NCBI RefSeq assembly: GCF_014174165.1
Contig: NZ_JABEQN010000001.1
Location: 186,001 to 250,000 of the forward strand
Direction of reading: 5' to 3'
Length of the DNA: 64,000 nucleotides
Origin: Gluconacetobacter dulcium
GTDB taxonomy: Bacteria > Pseudomonadota > Alphaproteobacteria > Acetobacterales > Acetobacteraceae
The translations under genes were made by a program, and so were the position numbers. The notes below the pieces were generated by a model. The model was not told the DNA's origin, did no database searches, and worked only from the letters and a program-made list of their open reading frames with translations. Positions 17,904 to 26,425 of this stretch are shown piece after piece. Each line of letters begins with the position of its first letter. The first letter of the stretch is position 1.

Positions 17904-18794
17904 TCAGCGTCGACGGGTCACCTCATACAGCGCGACCGCCGCGGCATTCGAAACATTCAGGCTTTCCATGTCACCCGGCATCGCCAATCCGGCGATCTCG
18001 TCGCAATGTTCGCGGGTCAGGCGCCGCAATCCGTCCCCCTCGGCCCCGAGGACGAGGGCGGCACGCCGCTGTCCGAACGTACCTCCATCCAGCACGCCCC
18101 CACCAGCATCCAGCCCCACGACCCAGAAATTCCGCGCCTTCAGCAGATCCAGGGTACGGGCCAGATTCACCACGCGGACCAGCGGCACGACATCCAGCGC
18201 ACCGGAAGCCGCCTTGGCCAAAGCCCCCGTCTCGTCGGGCGCATTGCGATCCATCACCACCACTGCGGCGGCGCCGAACGCCGCAGCCGAACGCAGGATC
18301 GCCCCGACATTGCGCGGATCGGTCACCTGGTCCAGCAGCAGCAGCGGGCCGGGGCGCTCCACGGCATCCTCGATCGCCAGTGGCGGCAGGATGTCGGTCA
18401 GGATCGCAACCCCCTGATGTACCGCGTCACGACCGCACAGAGCCTCGAACCGCGCCCGGTCAGCCCGCTGGGGCTGCATCGGCAGGGACGCTTCCAGCCG
18501 CTGACGCAGAGCGGCCTCCCCCTCTTCCGTCGTCAGGATCTGACGGATTCGCCGCTCCGGGTTCGCCAGCGCCGCGAGGGCCGGATGCAGGCCATACAGC
18601 CAATACGTACCGCGCGGCGTGGTTCCCCCGCTCCGCCGGGAAGGTCGGGAGGGCTCACGGGCAGCAGTCTCCGCCCGATTATCGGTCGAATGAGGGGCGA
18701 TTCGGGCGTCCGGACGACGCGGGGAGCGGTTACGCATCTCCTTGATATAGGGCGAACTGCCTCGCCCGTCACGACGTGACACACGAGAACGCAT
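17904..18794 (-). CDS. rlmB: SpoU/TrmH-family 23S rRNA 2'-O-methyltransferase (RlmB type)
   Basis: From the ATG at 18794 the protein has 296 residues. After a basic, disordered start comes a substrate-binding domain (YWLYGLHPALAALANPERRI). The SPOUT methyltransferase domain follows: LLLLDQVTDPRNVGAILRSA (motif 1), LVLGAEGDGLRRLT (motif 2) and MPGDMESLNVSNAAAVALYE (motif 3, the SAM-binding knot). RlmB methylates the 2'-OH of G2251 in 23S rRNA. The open frame continues upstream to 18944 only because it crosses tRNA-Tyr in antisense; those residues are not real. ATG 18737 is a possible shorter start. Confidence 0.9.
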   Translation of the reverse strand: MRSRVSRRDGRGSSPYIKEMRNRSPRRPDARIAPHSTDNRAETAAREPSRPSRRSGGTTPRGTYWLYGLHPALAALANPERRIRQILTTEEGEAALRQRLEASLPMQPQRADRARFEALCGRDAVHQGVAILTDILPPLAIEDAVERPGPLLLLDQVTDPRNVGAILRSAAAFGAAAVVVMDRNAPDETGALAKAASGALDVVPLVRVVNLARTLDLLKARNFWVVGLDAGGGVLDGGTFGQRRAALVLGAEGDGLRRLTREHCDEIAGLAMPGDMESLNVSNAAAVALYEVTRRR

Positions 18795-18846
18795 GACAAG
18801 CCCATTGACAGGTCCCGCCGATAGCCTTAACCACCCTTCCCAACAC

Positions 18847-18932
18847 GGAAGGGTGCCCGAGTGGCTAAAGGGGGCGGACTGTAAATCCGCTGGCGTACGC
18901 CTACGTTGGTTCGAATCCAACCCCTTCCACCA
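18847..18932 (+). tRNA. tRNA-Tyr (anticodon GTA)
   Basis: An 86-nt class II tRNA: acceptor GGAAGGG/CCCTTCC, anticodon stem GCGGA/TCCGC with loop CTGTAAA (anticodon GTA at 18881-18883), long variable arm, T arm GTTGG/CCAAC, discriminator A and encoded CCA. Confidence 0.97.
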
Positions 18933-19495
18933 TTCTTTTTTCAAAAAACGGCGGCAAAATTGTTACAATAATTGTAACAATACAATGACAGAATGCGCTC
19001 TTCCCCCAAATAGCCGACCATTAGCCATCCGGTAAATCCAGGTCAGTTCTTTCCGCTACGTCACCCTGACCCAGCACGCCCGGGTCCCTGTATGGAACCG
19101 CCTGCCGGCTTTGAAGCCCCGCAAACCGGAAATACGTCCCGACATCGCCCCTTGCCTTTCCTCCGGCCGCGCTCTACTCCGCCCTGAGAAAACAAGCTGC
19201 CAAGCCATGGCCCGACTTGACAGAGGCCGTCATTCCCAGCATTTTTATTGCGCGGCAACAGAAACATGCGATTTCGGTTTCCGAATTACCGCGTCCGTTG
19301 CATTCAATGCCTACGGAGACTCCGTAACTTGCAGAAAAGCAAGCCAGTCACAGATTCCGCCAAAACTCATTATGGACAAAGCGCGAAAACCCGTAACGAG
19401 TTGCCCGCGTAAGTCCATTTTATCGCCTGTATTCCCGAGTTGGTCCAACACCATGTCACGTCTTCGACACGAATCCGAAAGCCGATCAGGTTAAG
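18933..19495. other. intergenic space between tRNA-Tyr and motE
   Basis: The 563 bp hold the 23-bp palindrome described separately and otherwise little. An open frame at 19111-19494 (+) has no family features, irregular composition and no ribosome site, so it is not taken as a gene. The motE promoter should lie in the last 150 bp, but no clear -35/-10 pair is visible. Confidence 0.4.
18959..18981. promoter_or_regulatory. perfect 23-bp palindrome, operator-like
   Basis: ATTGTTACAAT and ATTGTAACAAT form perfect 11-bp arms around a single A (18970). The element lies 27 bp after tRNA-Tyr in an AT-rich island. No T-run follows, so a terminator is unlikely. A dimeric regulator site is the simplest reading, but the regulator and the controlled gene are unknown. 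Confidence 0.55.
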
Positions 19496-20404
19496 ATGCT
19501 GATACCTCGCCTGTCATTCGGGAAGCTCGTGCATGTGTCGTCGATTCTGATGACTCTGCTGCTGGCGATGAACATGCATGCGCTCGCCGGCCACCTGAAA
19601 GATGACACCATAGAGGCCGACGACACGACGACGCAGACCCCAGCCCCGCAGAAAGACCAAGGCAGACCTGCGGAAACCACAGAACGCACCTTGAACACCG
19701 CGAAGAATGCCACCGAAGGGTGGACCTCGGTTCTCTATTCGGACGAACATGACGTGGCAAAGCGTGCCACAGGCTCGGCCATGCCGACCGCCGCAGCCGC
19801 CACCCACTCCTCCGAACTCTGCCTGGACGAAGATTGCCCTCCTGTAGCGGCGAATGCAGCGAAGCCGAGTCAGAGCGCCGATCCCGAAGTCGCCAAAGCG
19901 GAAGCAGATCTGGTCCAGAACATTCTGACGAGACAATCCACCTTCGACGACGAACAGAAAAACCTCGAAGAACAGAAACATATCCTTGATGCCGCCCAGG
20001 CCGCCATCAATGAAAAGATGCGGAACCTGGACAGTTCAATGGCGGCCCTTGCCGAACGGCAGGCCGCGCATCGCGAAACGATGTCAGCCGAAACAGACAG
20101 GCTGGTCAGGATCTACGAGGAAATGCCTCCCAAGGAAGCTGCGGCGGTGTTCAACATCATGGACATCCATGTGCTGGTTTCCATCGCCAACAAAATGAGC
20201 CCCCGGAAAATATCGGCCGTCATGGGGTATATGATGCCCGAGCGGGTCAATATCGTTTCGCAATACATGGCAGGGGTCAGAACATTCCGCCCTCTCCACA
20301 CGTCTCTTGATGGCATGACCGGACAGCCTGGAGATTCGGCAGCACTGACCTGGTTACCCAAATCGAGGGCCGACCAGAACGCCCTAAAACTGTCGCGCCA
20401 GTGA
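19496..20404 (+). CDS. motE: MotE-like flagellar motor/stator chaperone
   Basis: The 302-residue protein starts with a hydrophobic signal/anchor (residues 13-34, LVHVSSILMTLLLAMNMHALA), then a low-complexity linker with a Cys pair (LCLDEDC). A coiled coil (about 135-200) follows, then the MgtE-N-like segment IYEEMPPKEAAAVFNIMDIHVLVSIANKMSPRKISAVMGYM split over residues 207-247. That order is typical of alphaproteobacterial MotE, a periplasmic protein that helps the MotC/stator function in Rhizobium. It precedes a lipoprotein gene and the fliF operon. No motC is seen here, so its partner in this organism is open. Confidence 0.82.
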   Translation: MLIPRLSFGKLVHVSSILMTLLLAMNMHALAGHLKDDTIEADDTTTQTPAPQKDQGRPAETTERTLNTAKNATEGWTSVLYSDEHDVAKRATGSAMPTAAAATHSSELCLDEDCPPVAANAAKPSQSADPEVAKAEADLVQNILTRQSTFDDEQKNLEEQKHILDAAQAAINEKMRNLDSSMAALAERQAAHRETMSAETDRLVRIYEEMPPKEAAAVFNIMDIHVLVSIANKMSPRKISAVMGYMMPERVNIVSQYMAGVRTFRPLHTSLDGMTGQPGDSAALTWLPKSRADQNALKLSRQ

Positions 20405-20669
20405 TCCTCCACCCCATGACGGAACCGTTTCACGACCATTCGTCCGATTCGAAAATAATCACATCCAACATTGTAGTTTTTTACTTTTGAACCCACCACG
20501 AAAGTGGATTGATTTCTTTCCGAATGTTGCACACGGAAAAACCGACACCACCGGTTGTGAAGGTGGGCGCGCGCAGGCATATTCGGCATCATTTCCGTAC
20601 GGCATTCTGGAACACCCAGACATCATGCGATCGGAAGGCAGTCTTACTGAGGGGCAGGAACGGGCAGTC

Positions 20670-21005
20670 ATGACAGTCAGGCGCGGAGCGATGGTACTGA
20701 TGACCACACTTCTCGCGGGCTGCTCCGCCGACACGGTCGCCCGGCACCTCACGGGCCGTGAATGCAATGCCGGCTACATCCAGAAAGGCGAGGATTGGTG
20801 CGCGCCGCCGGAAAGACCACCCGTTCCACAGCCTTATTGCACCCAGAGCTGGAACGGTGTGGATTGCTGGGGCCGTCCGGACCAGATGCCGAACGTCGCA
20901 CGGCAAGTGGCCCAGGGTCCGACCGGCCTGACTCAGGACCAGAACGCGGACCGACTGAACATGAACGTCAAACAGGCGCCGCCGACCAACGATTACATCC
21001 CTTGA
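20670..21005 (+). CDS. small lipoprotein of the flagellar locus, unknown function
   Basis: From the ATG at 20670 (AGGAA 10 nt upstream) the protein has 111 residues. It opens with a lipoprotein signal (MTVRRGAMVLMTTLLAGC), so the mature chain starts at Cys18. The rest is rich in Pro, Gln, Trp and Cys (CNAGYIQKGEDWC, YCTQSW, CWGRP), suggesting two disulfides in a small secreted domain with a flexible Asn/Gln-rich tail. The frame is open further upstream but lacks a start with a signal. It lies between motE and fliF. No known family is recognised. Confidence 0.75.
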   Translation: MTVRRGAMVLMTTLLAGCSADTVARHLTGRECNAGYIQKGEDWCAPPERPPVPQPYCTQSWNGVDCWGRPDQMPNVARQVAQGPTGLTQDQNADRLNMNVKQAPPTNDYIP

Positions 21006-21291
21006 ACCCGTGGGACAGGACGCAGGGTCCAGAACAGGAACAGCGGAGGCAATCCGTCTTCCAATTGCCACATGACCGAATCCGGTTTTTTGCGGGTTTT
21101 CGTCATGAATTGGCGTTTCGCTCTTCCTGAGAAGACCGGCTGCGCTATGATGGCGGCACAGTGCTTCCGGATCGCGTTGATGCGCCTGACAGCGCGGTGG
21201 CAATGCGAACGGCAGAGATTTCGAATGATCAAACTCCCTGGGGATAACACAAGTTCCCGGCCCGGCACTGTATCAACGTAGCGGTTTTCTT

Positions 21292-22947
21292 ATGCAAAAT
21301 TTTTTGGCTGGCCTTAAGGGGCTCGGGCGTACGCGATTGATGGTGATGGGGGCTGCCGCGGCAGTCCTCCTTACGGCAATCGGCCTTTTCGCCTTCCGGG
21401 GCAGCGGCCAGTCGATGGCCCTCCTGTATGGTGGTGTCGACCTCAATGAGGCCGCCCATATGGTCGAGGACCTGACCAAGGCGCATATTCCCAACCGTAC
21501 GAACAGCGACGGCACCAGCATCTACGTCCCACAGAATCAGGTCGCTAGCGCGCGCCTCCTACTCGCCAAGGACGGCCTGCCAAGCGGCGGAAGCGTCGGA
21601 TACGAACTGTTCGACAAGAGCGCGACGCTCACCAGCACGCAGTTCGAGCAGACGATCAACGAAACCCGGGCCATGGAAGGCGAACTGGAACGGTCCATTC
21701 GCCTCCTGCAGGGGGTGCGCAACGTCCGGGTTCATCTCGTCCTGCCCCACCGCGACCTGTTCTCGACCCAGACCAGCCCCTCCCAGGCCAGCGTGGTGCT
21801 CGATATCGGCCGCGGCGGGCGTATCGCGCCAGACGGCATCCAGGCCATCCAGAACCTGGTGGCGGCAGCCGTACCCGGCCTGCGCCCGCAGAACATCTCG
21901 ATCGTCGATACGCGCGGCGACGTGCTGGCCAAGCCAGGCGATCCCGACAGCCCGGATGGCCAGGCCAACTCGCTTGAGAAATTCCGCCACGCCGAAGAAC
22001 AGCGCCTGGCCCAGGCCGCCGAAGAGATCCTGATCCCCACGCTGGGCAGCGGCCATGTCCGGGCGCGCGCGGCCGTCACCATCAATACCGACGAAATTCA
22101 CGAAACCGAGGAAAATTACGACCCTAATCAGCAGGTCCTGAGGTCGCAGCAGACGACGTCCGACAAGAGCGTCAACACCGAAGCGACGCCCAACACCACG
22201 GTCGCGAACAATCTGCCGAATGCCAATGCGAACCAGAACAATCGCACCGGCTCCAATGACGACCGCGAGGAAGAGACCGACAATTACGAGATCGGCAAGC
22301 GGGTCCGGATCATAAGCCAGACCCGCCCCCGGGTCTCCAGAATCAGTCTGGCCGTTCTGGTCGACGGCACATACAGCAAGGACAAGGCGGGCAACGACGT
22401 CTGGAAGCCGCTGGACACCGCCGAGGTCGAGAGGCTGACGGCCCTGGTCAGAACCGCCGTCGGCTATGACAAGAGCCGTGGCGACGAGGTCAATGTCGTC
22501 TCCATGCGCTTCATGGCAGAGCCCGAAGGCGCTTTCGGCGCGGAGAGTTCCAGCCTGTTCACACGTGATACCCTGATTTACGTCGCCGAATGGGTCGTTC
22601 CCATTCTCCTGGCGGTCGGGGCCATCTTCCTGGCGATTCGTCCCATTCTGCGGCGCGGCAAGAATCTGCCCGAACTCCTTGCAACGACGCCTCTGGAGAC
22701 GCTGCCGGGAGCCCCCCCCGGCGCCGCCGCCGTCGGCCAGATCCCAGGGCAGCCAGGCCCGGCTCTGGCCGCGGTCGAAGGCAATGTCGACGACACGGTT
22801 TCCATCGAGGGAATCGAAGGAAAACTCCGGATGGCAGCCCTTACGAAAGTATCGGATCGTATAGAGCAAAGCCCCCGCGAGACCATCTTCATCATCCGCA
22901 ACTGGCTCGCCGCGCCGGACATCAAGAAAGGACGAGACCGTGAGTGA
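21292..22947 (+). CDS. fliF: flagellar MS-ring protein FliF
   Basis: The 551-residue protein has two membrane helices, at about 17-37 and 424-445, flanking a large periplasmic part. LYGGVDLNEAAHMVEDL, the SVGYELFDKS segment and TQFEQTINETRAMEGELERSI are diagnostic. FliF forms the inner-membrane ring that nucleates the basal body. The C-terminus (KLRMAALTKVSDRIEQSP...IIRNWL) is the FliG-binding tail. It overlaps fliG by 8 bp and heads the operon fliF-fliG-fliH-fliN-fliO-fliP. An 8-C run (22712-22719) encodes prolines. Confidence 0.97.
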   Translation: MQNFLAGLKGLGRTRLMVMGAAAAVLLTAIGLFAFRGSGQSMALLYGGVDLNEAAHMVEDLTKAHIPNRTNSDGTSIYVPQNQVASARLLLAKDGLPSGGSVGYELFDKSATLTSTQFEQTINETRAMEGELERSIRLLQGVRNVRVHLVLPHRDLFSTQTSPSQASVVLDIGRGGRIAPDGIQAIQNLVAAAVPGLRPQNISIVDTRGDVLAKPGDPDSPDGQANSLEKFRHAEEQRLAQAAEEILIPTLGSGHVRARAAVTINTDEIHETEENYDPNQQVLRSQQTTSDKSVNTEATPNTTVANNLPNANANQNNRTGSNDDREEETDNYEIGKRVRIISQTRPRVSRISLAVLVDGTYSKDKAGNDVWKPLDTAEVERLTALVRTAVGYDKSRGDEVNVVSMRFMAEPEGAFGAESSSLFTRDTLIYVAEWVVPILLAVGAIFLAIRPILRRGKNLPELLATTPLETLPGAPPGAAAVGQIPGQPGPALAAVEGNVDDTVSIEGIEGKLRMAALTKVSDRIEQSPRETIFIIRNWLAAPDIKKGRDRE

Positions 22948-23995
22948 CAGCGCCATGGAAGCCGCATCGGGATTCATGGCGCCGTCGCCGCCCCAGGTGC
23001 TCCACCTGACCGGCAAACAGAAGGCCGCCATCCTTATGCTGGCAGTCGGACGCGACAAGGCGGCCAAACTGCTGAAATTACTGCATGAGGACGAAATCCG
23101 CGATATATCCATCGCGATGGCCAGCCTCGGCATCGTCAGGGCCGAAGCGGTCGAGAGCGTCTGCCACGAGTTCACAAAGAACTTCGAGTCGCCAGACGGC
23201 CTGGTCGGCACATATGAAACCACCGAGGAATTCCTGCGCCGGGCTCTCCCATCCGACCAGGTCGAAAAGATCATGGACGAAATCCGTGGTCCCGCCGGCC
23301 GGACGATGTGGGACAAGCTGGGCAACGTGCAGGAAACCGTACTGGCCAACTACCTGCGCAGCGAATACCCGCAGACCGCCGCCGTCATTCTCACCCGCCT
23401 GCAGCCCGCCCATGCCGCGCGCGTCCTCTCCTTGCTGCCGGAGGACTACGCGACCGATGTCATGATGCGCATCCTGCATATGGAAACGGTCCAGCGCGAC
23501 GTTCTGGACAGTGTCGAAGCGACCCTGCGTTCCGAATTCATCTCCACCCTCGGCCGGTCGACCCGGCGAGACAGCTTTGAACTGCTTGCCGAAGTCTTCA
23601 ATAACTTCGACCGCAAGACCGAAGCGCGCCTCATGGAGTCGATGGACAAACGCAATCACGACGACATGGAAAAAGTGAAGGCGTTGATGTTCACGTTCGA
23701 GGACATCAAACGGCTGCCGCGTGAATCGCTCATGCGAATCGTCAATGAGATCGATCGTGAAAAATTGCCGCTAGCCCTGAAGGGCGCGTCCGACACGATC
23801 CGCAAGCTGTTCCTGCAATGCATGTCCAAGCGCGCTGGCAGCATGCTGCTCGAAGAAGTCGCCTCGCTGGGGCCTGTCCGCGTCAAAGATGTCGAAACGG
23901 CACAGACTGAAATCGTCCTGACGATCAAGAATCTGGCGAATGCCGGCGAAATCGACCTGACCGAAAGCGCCGGCAATGATGAAATCATTCCGTGA
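22940..23995 (+). CDS. fliG: flagellar C-ring switch protein FliG
   Basis: This 351-residue protein starts at GTG inside the end of fliF (8-bp overlap). It has the N-terminal FliF-binding domain (TGKQKAAILMLAVGRDKAAKLLKLL), the middle domain with EYPQTAAVILTRLQPAHAA (an EHPQ-like motif) and the torque helix with charged residues (NEIDREKLPLALKGAS). FliG couples stator ion flow to rotation. Its stop overlaps the fliH GTG (GTGA). Confidence 0.97.
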   Translation: MSDSAMEAASGFMAPSPPQVLHLTGKQKAAILMLAVGRDKAAKLLKLLHEDEIRDISIAMASLGIVRAEAVESVCHEFTKNFESPDGLVGTYETTEEFLRRALPSDQVEKIMDEIRGPAGRTMWDKLGNVQETVLANYLRSEYPQTAAVILTRLQPAHAARVLSLLPEDYATDVMMRILHMETVQRDVLDSVEATLRSEFISTLGRSTRRDSFELLAEVFNNFDRKTEARLMESMDKRNHDDMEKVKALMFTFEDIKRLPRESLMRIVNEIDREKLPLALKGASDTIRKLFLQCMSKRAGSMLLEEVASLGPVRVKDVETAQTEIVLTIKNLANAGEIDLTESAGNDEIIP

Positions 23996-24750
23996 CGCCC
24001 CCTCCCGCCAACCGGCCGGGCGTGCCTGACATGGCGGGAACAGAGACCCGGCCGAAAGGCGCGCGCGCGGTCAACAATACGCGCATCTTGCGACCGCTGC
24101 TCGATCTGGAAGATTTCGGCGCGGCGCCGGGACTGGATGCCGAAAGCATAACGGCGGATGACGCCGCCACTGCCGAGCCCGCACCGGACCCGAATCTCGT
24201 CACGATGCATCGCGACGAAATCGCAGCCCTACGCGACGCGGCGTTCCGCGAAGGTCAGGAACAAGGCGCGAAAGAGAAGGAAGAGGCGCTCCGTCACGAA
24301 TTTGCCTCCCAGTTGGCCTCTCTTGCCGCCTCATTCGAGGCCGAGAGCACCCGGCGGCATCAGGTTGTCGCGGAAGCCACTCAATCCTTCGTCGCCGCCG
24401 TCGTGGAGATTGTCAGGAGCCTGACGGCCCTGGATCACACGGTACTGGGCGGGCTGGAACGCGATCTTGTGGCAGATGCCGCATGCTTCGCCACGGAGTG
24501 CGAAGGCGCCGTCACGATCCGCTGCCGAGAGACTGACGCGGGCTTCCTGCAATCGGTCATCGGGGCGGAGGGACGTATCCAGATAGAAACTGTCCCTGAT
24601 ACCGAACCCGCCATCATCAGCATCGTCTCGGCGGCGAATAGCATTGTCATCGATCCGCAAGAGTGGCGAAAATCCGTTGCGGAAAAGATTGTCACCGCTG
24701 TCACGGCCCTGGCCGGACAGCGCGCGGATCAACGAACATCGAAGGCATAG
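23992..24750 (+). CDS. fliH: flagellar export ATPase regulator FliH
   Basis: The 252-residue protein begins at a GTG overlapping the fliG stop by 4 bp. It has an acidic N-terminal region, a central helix (EIAALRDAAFREGQEQGAKEKEEAL, residues about 74-98, with the spaced Gly/Ala pattern of FliH) and a C-terminal V-ATPase E-subunit-like domain. It binds FliI and FliN and tethers the ATPase to the C-ring. Sequence conservation is low in this family, so the call also rests on its place between fliG and fliN. Confidence 0.85.
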   Translation: MTPPPANRPGVPDMAGTETRPKGARAVNNTRILRPLLDLEDFGAAPGLDAESITADDAATAEPAPDPNLVTMHRDEIAALRDAAFREGQEQGAKEKEEALRHEFASQLASLAASFEAESTRRHQVVAEATQSFVAAVVEIVRSLTALDHTVLGGLERDLVADAACFATECEGAVTIRCRETDAGFLQSVIGAEGRIQIETVPDTEPAIISIVSAANSIVIDPQEWRKSVAEKIVTAVTALAGQRADQRTSKA

Positions 24751-24767
24751 ACCAGGCGGAGAGAATC

Positions 24768-25136
24768 ATGAATTCGGATACTGGACACATGGGACTGGAA
24801 GATTTCGCCACCAGCGCGGCGGCAACACCGGCCGCTGCCGCGACGGAACCTGCCGACAAGGATGCAACGACCGTTGGCGCCAGCCAGATGGAAGCGGTCT
24901 ACGACATCCCGGTCAAGATCACGGCCGTCATCGGCACGGCGACCATGCCCGTCAGCCAACTGCTGCGACTGGGGCGCGGCGCGGTCGTGGAACTGAACAA
25001 GAAGCTGGGCGAAGCGGTGGATATCTACGCGAACAACCGACTGATCGCACGCGGTGAAGTCGTGGTTGTCGACGACAACCATATCGGCGTGACGATGACG
25101 GAAATCCTGTCCTCCTCGCCCACTCAGCAGGGCTGA
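24768..25136 (+). CDS. fliN: flagellar C-ring protein FliN
   Basis: From the ATG at 24768 (GGCGGAGAGA upstream) the protein has 122 residues. The last 80 are a SpoA/FliN domain: YDIPVKITAVIGTATMPVSQLLRLGRGAVVELNK, then IYANNRLIARGEVVVVDDNHIGVTMTEI. FliN forms the base of the C-ring and docks FliH. The open frame reaches 24663, but that part overlaps fliH and is not coding. Confidence 0.96.
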   Translation: MNSDTGHMGLEDFATSAAATPAAAATEPADKDATTVGASQMEAVYDIPVKITAVIGTATMPVSQLLRLGRGAVVELNKKLGEAVDIYANNRLIARGEVVVVDDNHIGVTMTEILSSSPTQQG

Positions 25137-25146
25137 AAGAGGCGGA

Positions 25147-25512
25147 ATGTCGGCAACAGGCCTCCTTACGCCCCAGGCGGGATCACTGGCGCACGGGACC
25201 GGCAGTTTCGCCTCCGCATGGCTTGCCTATCTTGCGTCGTTCGTGATCGTCATCGCGCTGATTCTCCTCAGCCGCCACGGTCTGAAATATCTGGAGCCCT
25301 ACCTGCTTAAAGGGCGTCGGACCCGTAGTCTGGCGATCGTCGAAAGCCTGGCCATCGACCAGCGTCGACGGCTCAGTATCATACGATACAACAGCAGAAC
25401 GGGACTGATCCTGACCGGCGGCGGAAATGACCTGTTCCTGGGATGGATGGACGAGCAGGGCACTTCACAGCCGCCCTCGCCCATCCTGCCGGCGGACCTC
25501 CATGCCGGCTGA
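25147..25512 (+). CDS. fliO: flagellar export gate assembly protein FliO
   Basis: This 121-residue protein has one membrane helix at about 27-43 (WLAYLASFVIVIALILLSR), followed by a small cytoplasmic domain (LAIVESLAIDQRRRLSIIRYNSRTGLILTGGGNDLFLGW) that matches FliO. FliO helps assemble the FliP ring. It lies between fliN (10-bp gap) and fliP, the usual order fliN-fliO-fliP. Confidence 0.85.
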   Translation: MSATGLLTPQAGSLAHGTGSFASAWLAYLASFVIVIALILLSRHGLKYLEPYLLKGRRTRSLAIVESLAIDQRRRLSIIRYNSRTGLILTGGGNDLFLGWMDEQGTSQPPSPILPADLHAG

Positions 25513-25645
25513 AGGCGCACCTCCCCCGAAGCATGCGCGAGCCTGCCCGACCGCCATGAGAGCGTTTAATGAAACCGCACCGAATTTCACACAATGCGGA
25601 TTCGGACCATCCTCGGGATCAAGAGGAACAGGGGAGCGTGATGCG

Positions 25646-26425
25646 TTGACGACCCGACTGCCCACGAACCGTCCTGCCGGTTTCGGGGCCATCATCACAG
25701 GCATTCTTGCCTTTGCGGTGCTGGCTGTCATGCCCGACCTGGTCCATGCACAGGCACTGACCCTGGATCTCGGCAAGGGGCTCGGAGACACAGGCACGAC
25801 AAGCCGCCTCATTCAGTTGACGGCGCTCATCACCCTGCTGTCCTTTGCTCCCAGCCTGCTGGTAATGGTCACCGCGTTCACACGCATCATCATTGTCCTC
25901 TCTCTGCTGCGCGGCGCCATCGGCGCGCAGGGAACGCCGCCGAACACGGTGGTGATCGGTCTGGCGATGTTCCTGACCTTTTTCGTGATGCAGCCGGTCC
26001 TCGAACAGTCCTGGAACCATGGCATCGCCCCCATGATGGAAGGACAGGTCAGCGAAATCGATGGCCTGAAGGCAGCAGCCGAGCCCTTCCGCACCTTCAT
26101 GCTTGCCAACGCACGACCGGCCGACATCGCGACTTTTCAGCATCTGGCCAACCTTCCGCCGCCGAAGACGACTGCCGAAACGCCCTGGCGGGTCATCATG
26201 CCAGCCTTCATGATCGGTGAACTCAGCCGCGGCTTCGAAATGGGTTTCCTGCTTTATCTTCCATTCCTCGTCATTGATATCGTCACGGCGAGCGTACTGA
26301 TGAGCCTGGGCATGATGATGCTGCCCCCAGCGACGATCTCGCTGCCTTTCAAGCTGATCTTCTTCGTCATGGTGGATGGCTGGCAGATGGTGGCAGGCGG
26401 CCTCGTCCGAAGCTTCGGCGGATGA
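25646..26425 (+). CDS. fliP: flagellar export gate protein FliP
   Basis: With a TTG start at 25646 the protein has 259 residues. It opens with a signal-like hydrophobic stretch ending HAQA, then the FliP core: LITLLSFAPSLLVMVTAFTRIIIVLSLLR, VIGLAMFLTFFVMQPV, a periplasmic loop, and FMIGELSRGFEMGFLLYLPFLVIDIV with VLMSLGMMMLPP. FliP forms the core of the export gate with FliQ and FliR. The TTG is chosen because GGGGAG lies 9 nt upstream and it gives the normal length. The next ATG upstream (25556) lies in a region without FliP-like features. Confidence 0.95.
   Translation: MTTRLPTNRPAGFGAIITGILAFAVLAVMPDLVHAQALTLDLGKGLGDTGTTSRLIQLTALITLLSFAPSLLVMVTAFTRIIIVLSLLRGAIGAQGTPPNTVVIGLAMFLTFFVMQPVLEQSWNHGIAPMMEGQVSEIDGLKAAAEPFRTFMLANARPADIATFQHLANLPPPKTTAETPWRVIMPAFMIGELSRGFEMGFLLYLPFLVIDIVTASVLMSLGMMMLPPATISLPFKLIFFVMVDGWQMVAGGLVRSFGG

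Noticed and set aside
18795-18944. N-terminal extension of the rlmB-type protein (reads GLDSNQRRRTPADLQS...)
   Set aside because: This is the familiar false translation of the antisense strand of a tRNA-Tyr gene; the real start is downstream at 18794.
19111-19494. 127-codon plus-strand frame between tRNA-Tyr and motE
   Set aside because: No ribosome site, no family features and irregular composition; taken as non-coding.
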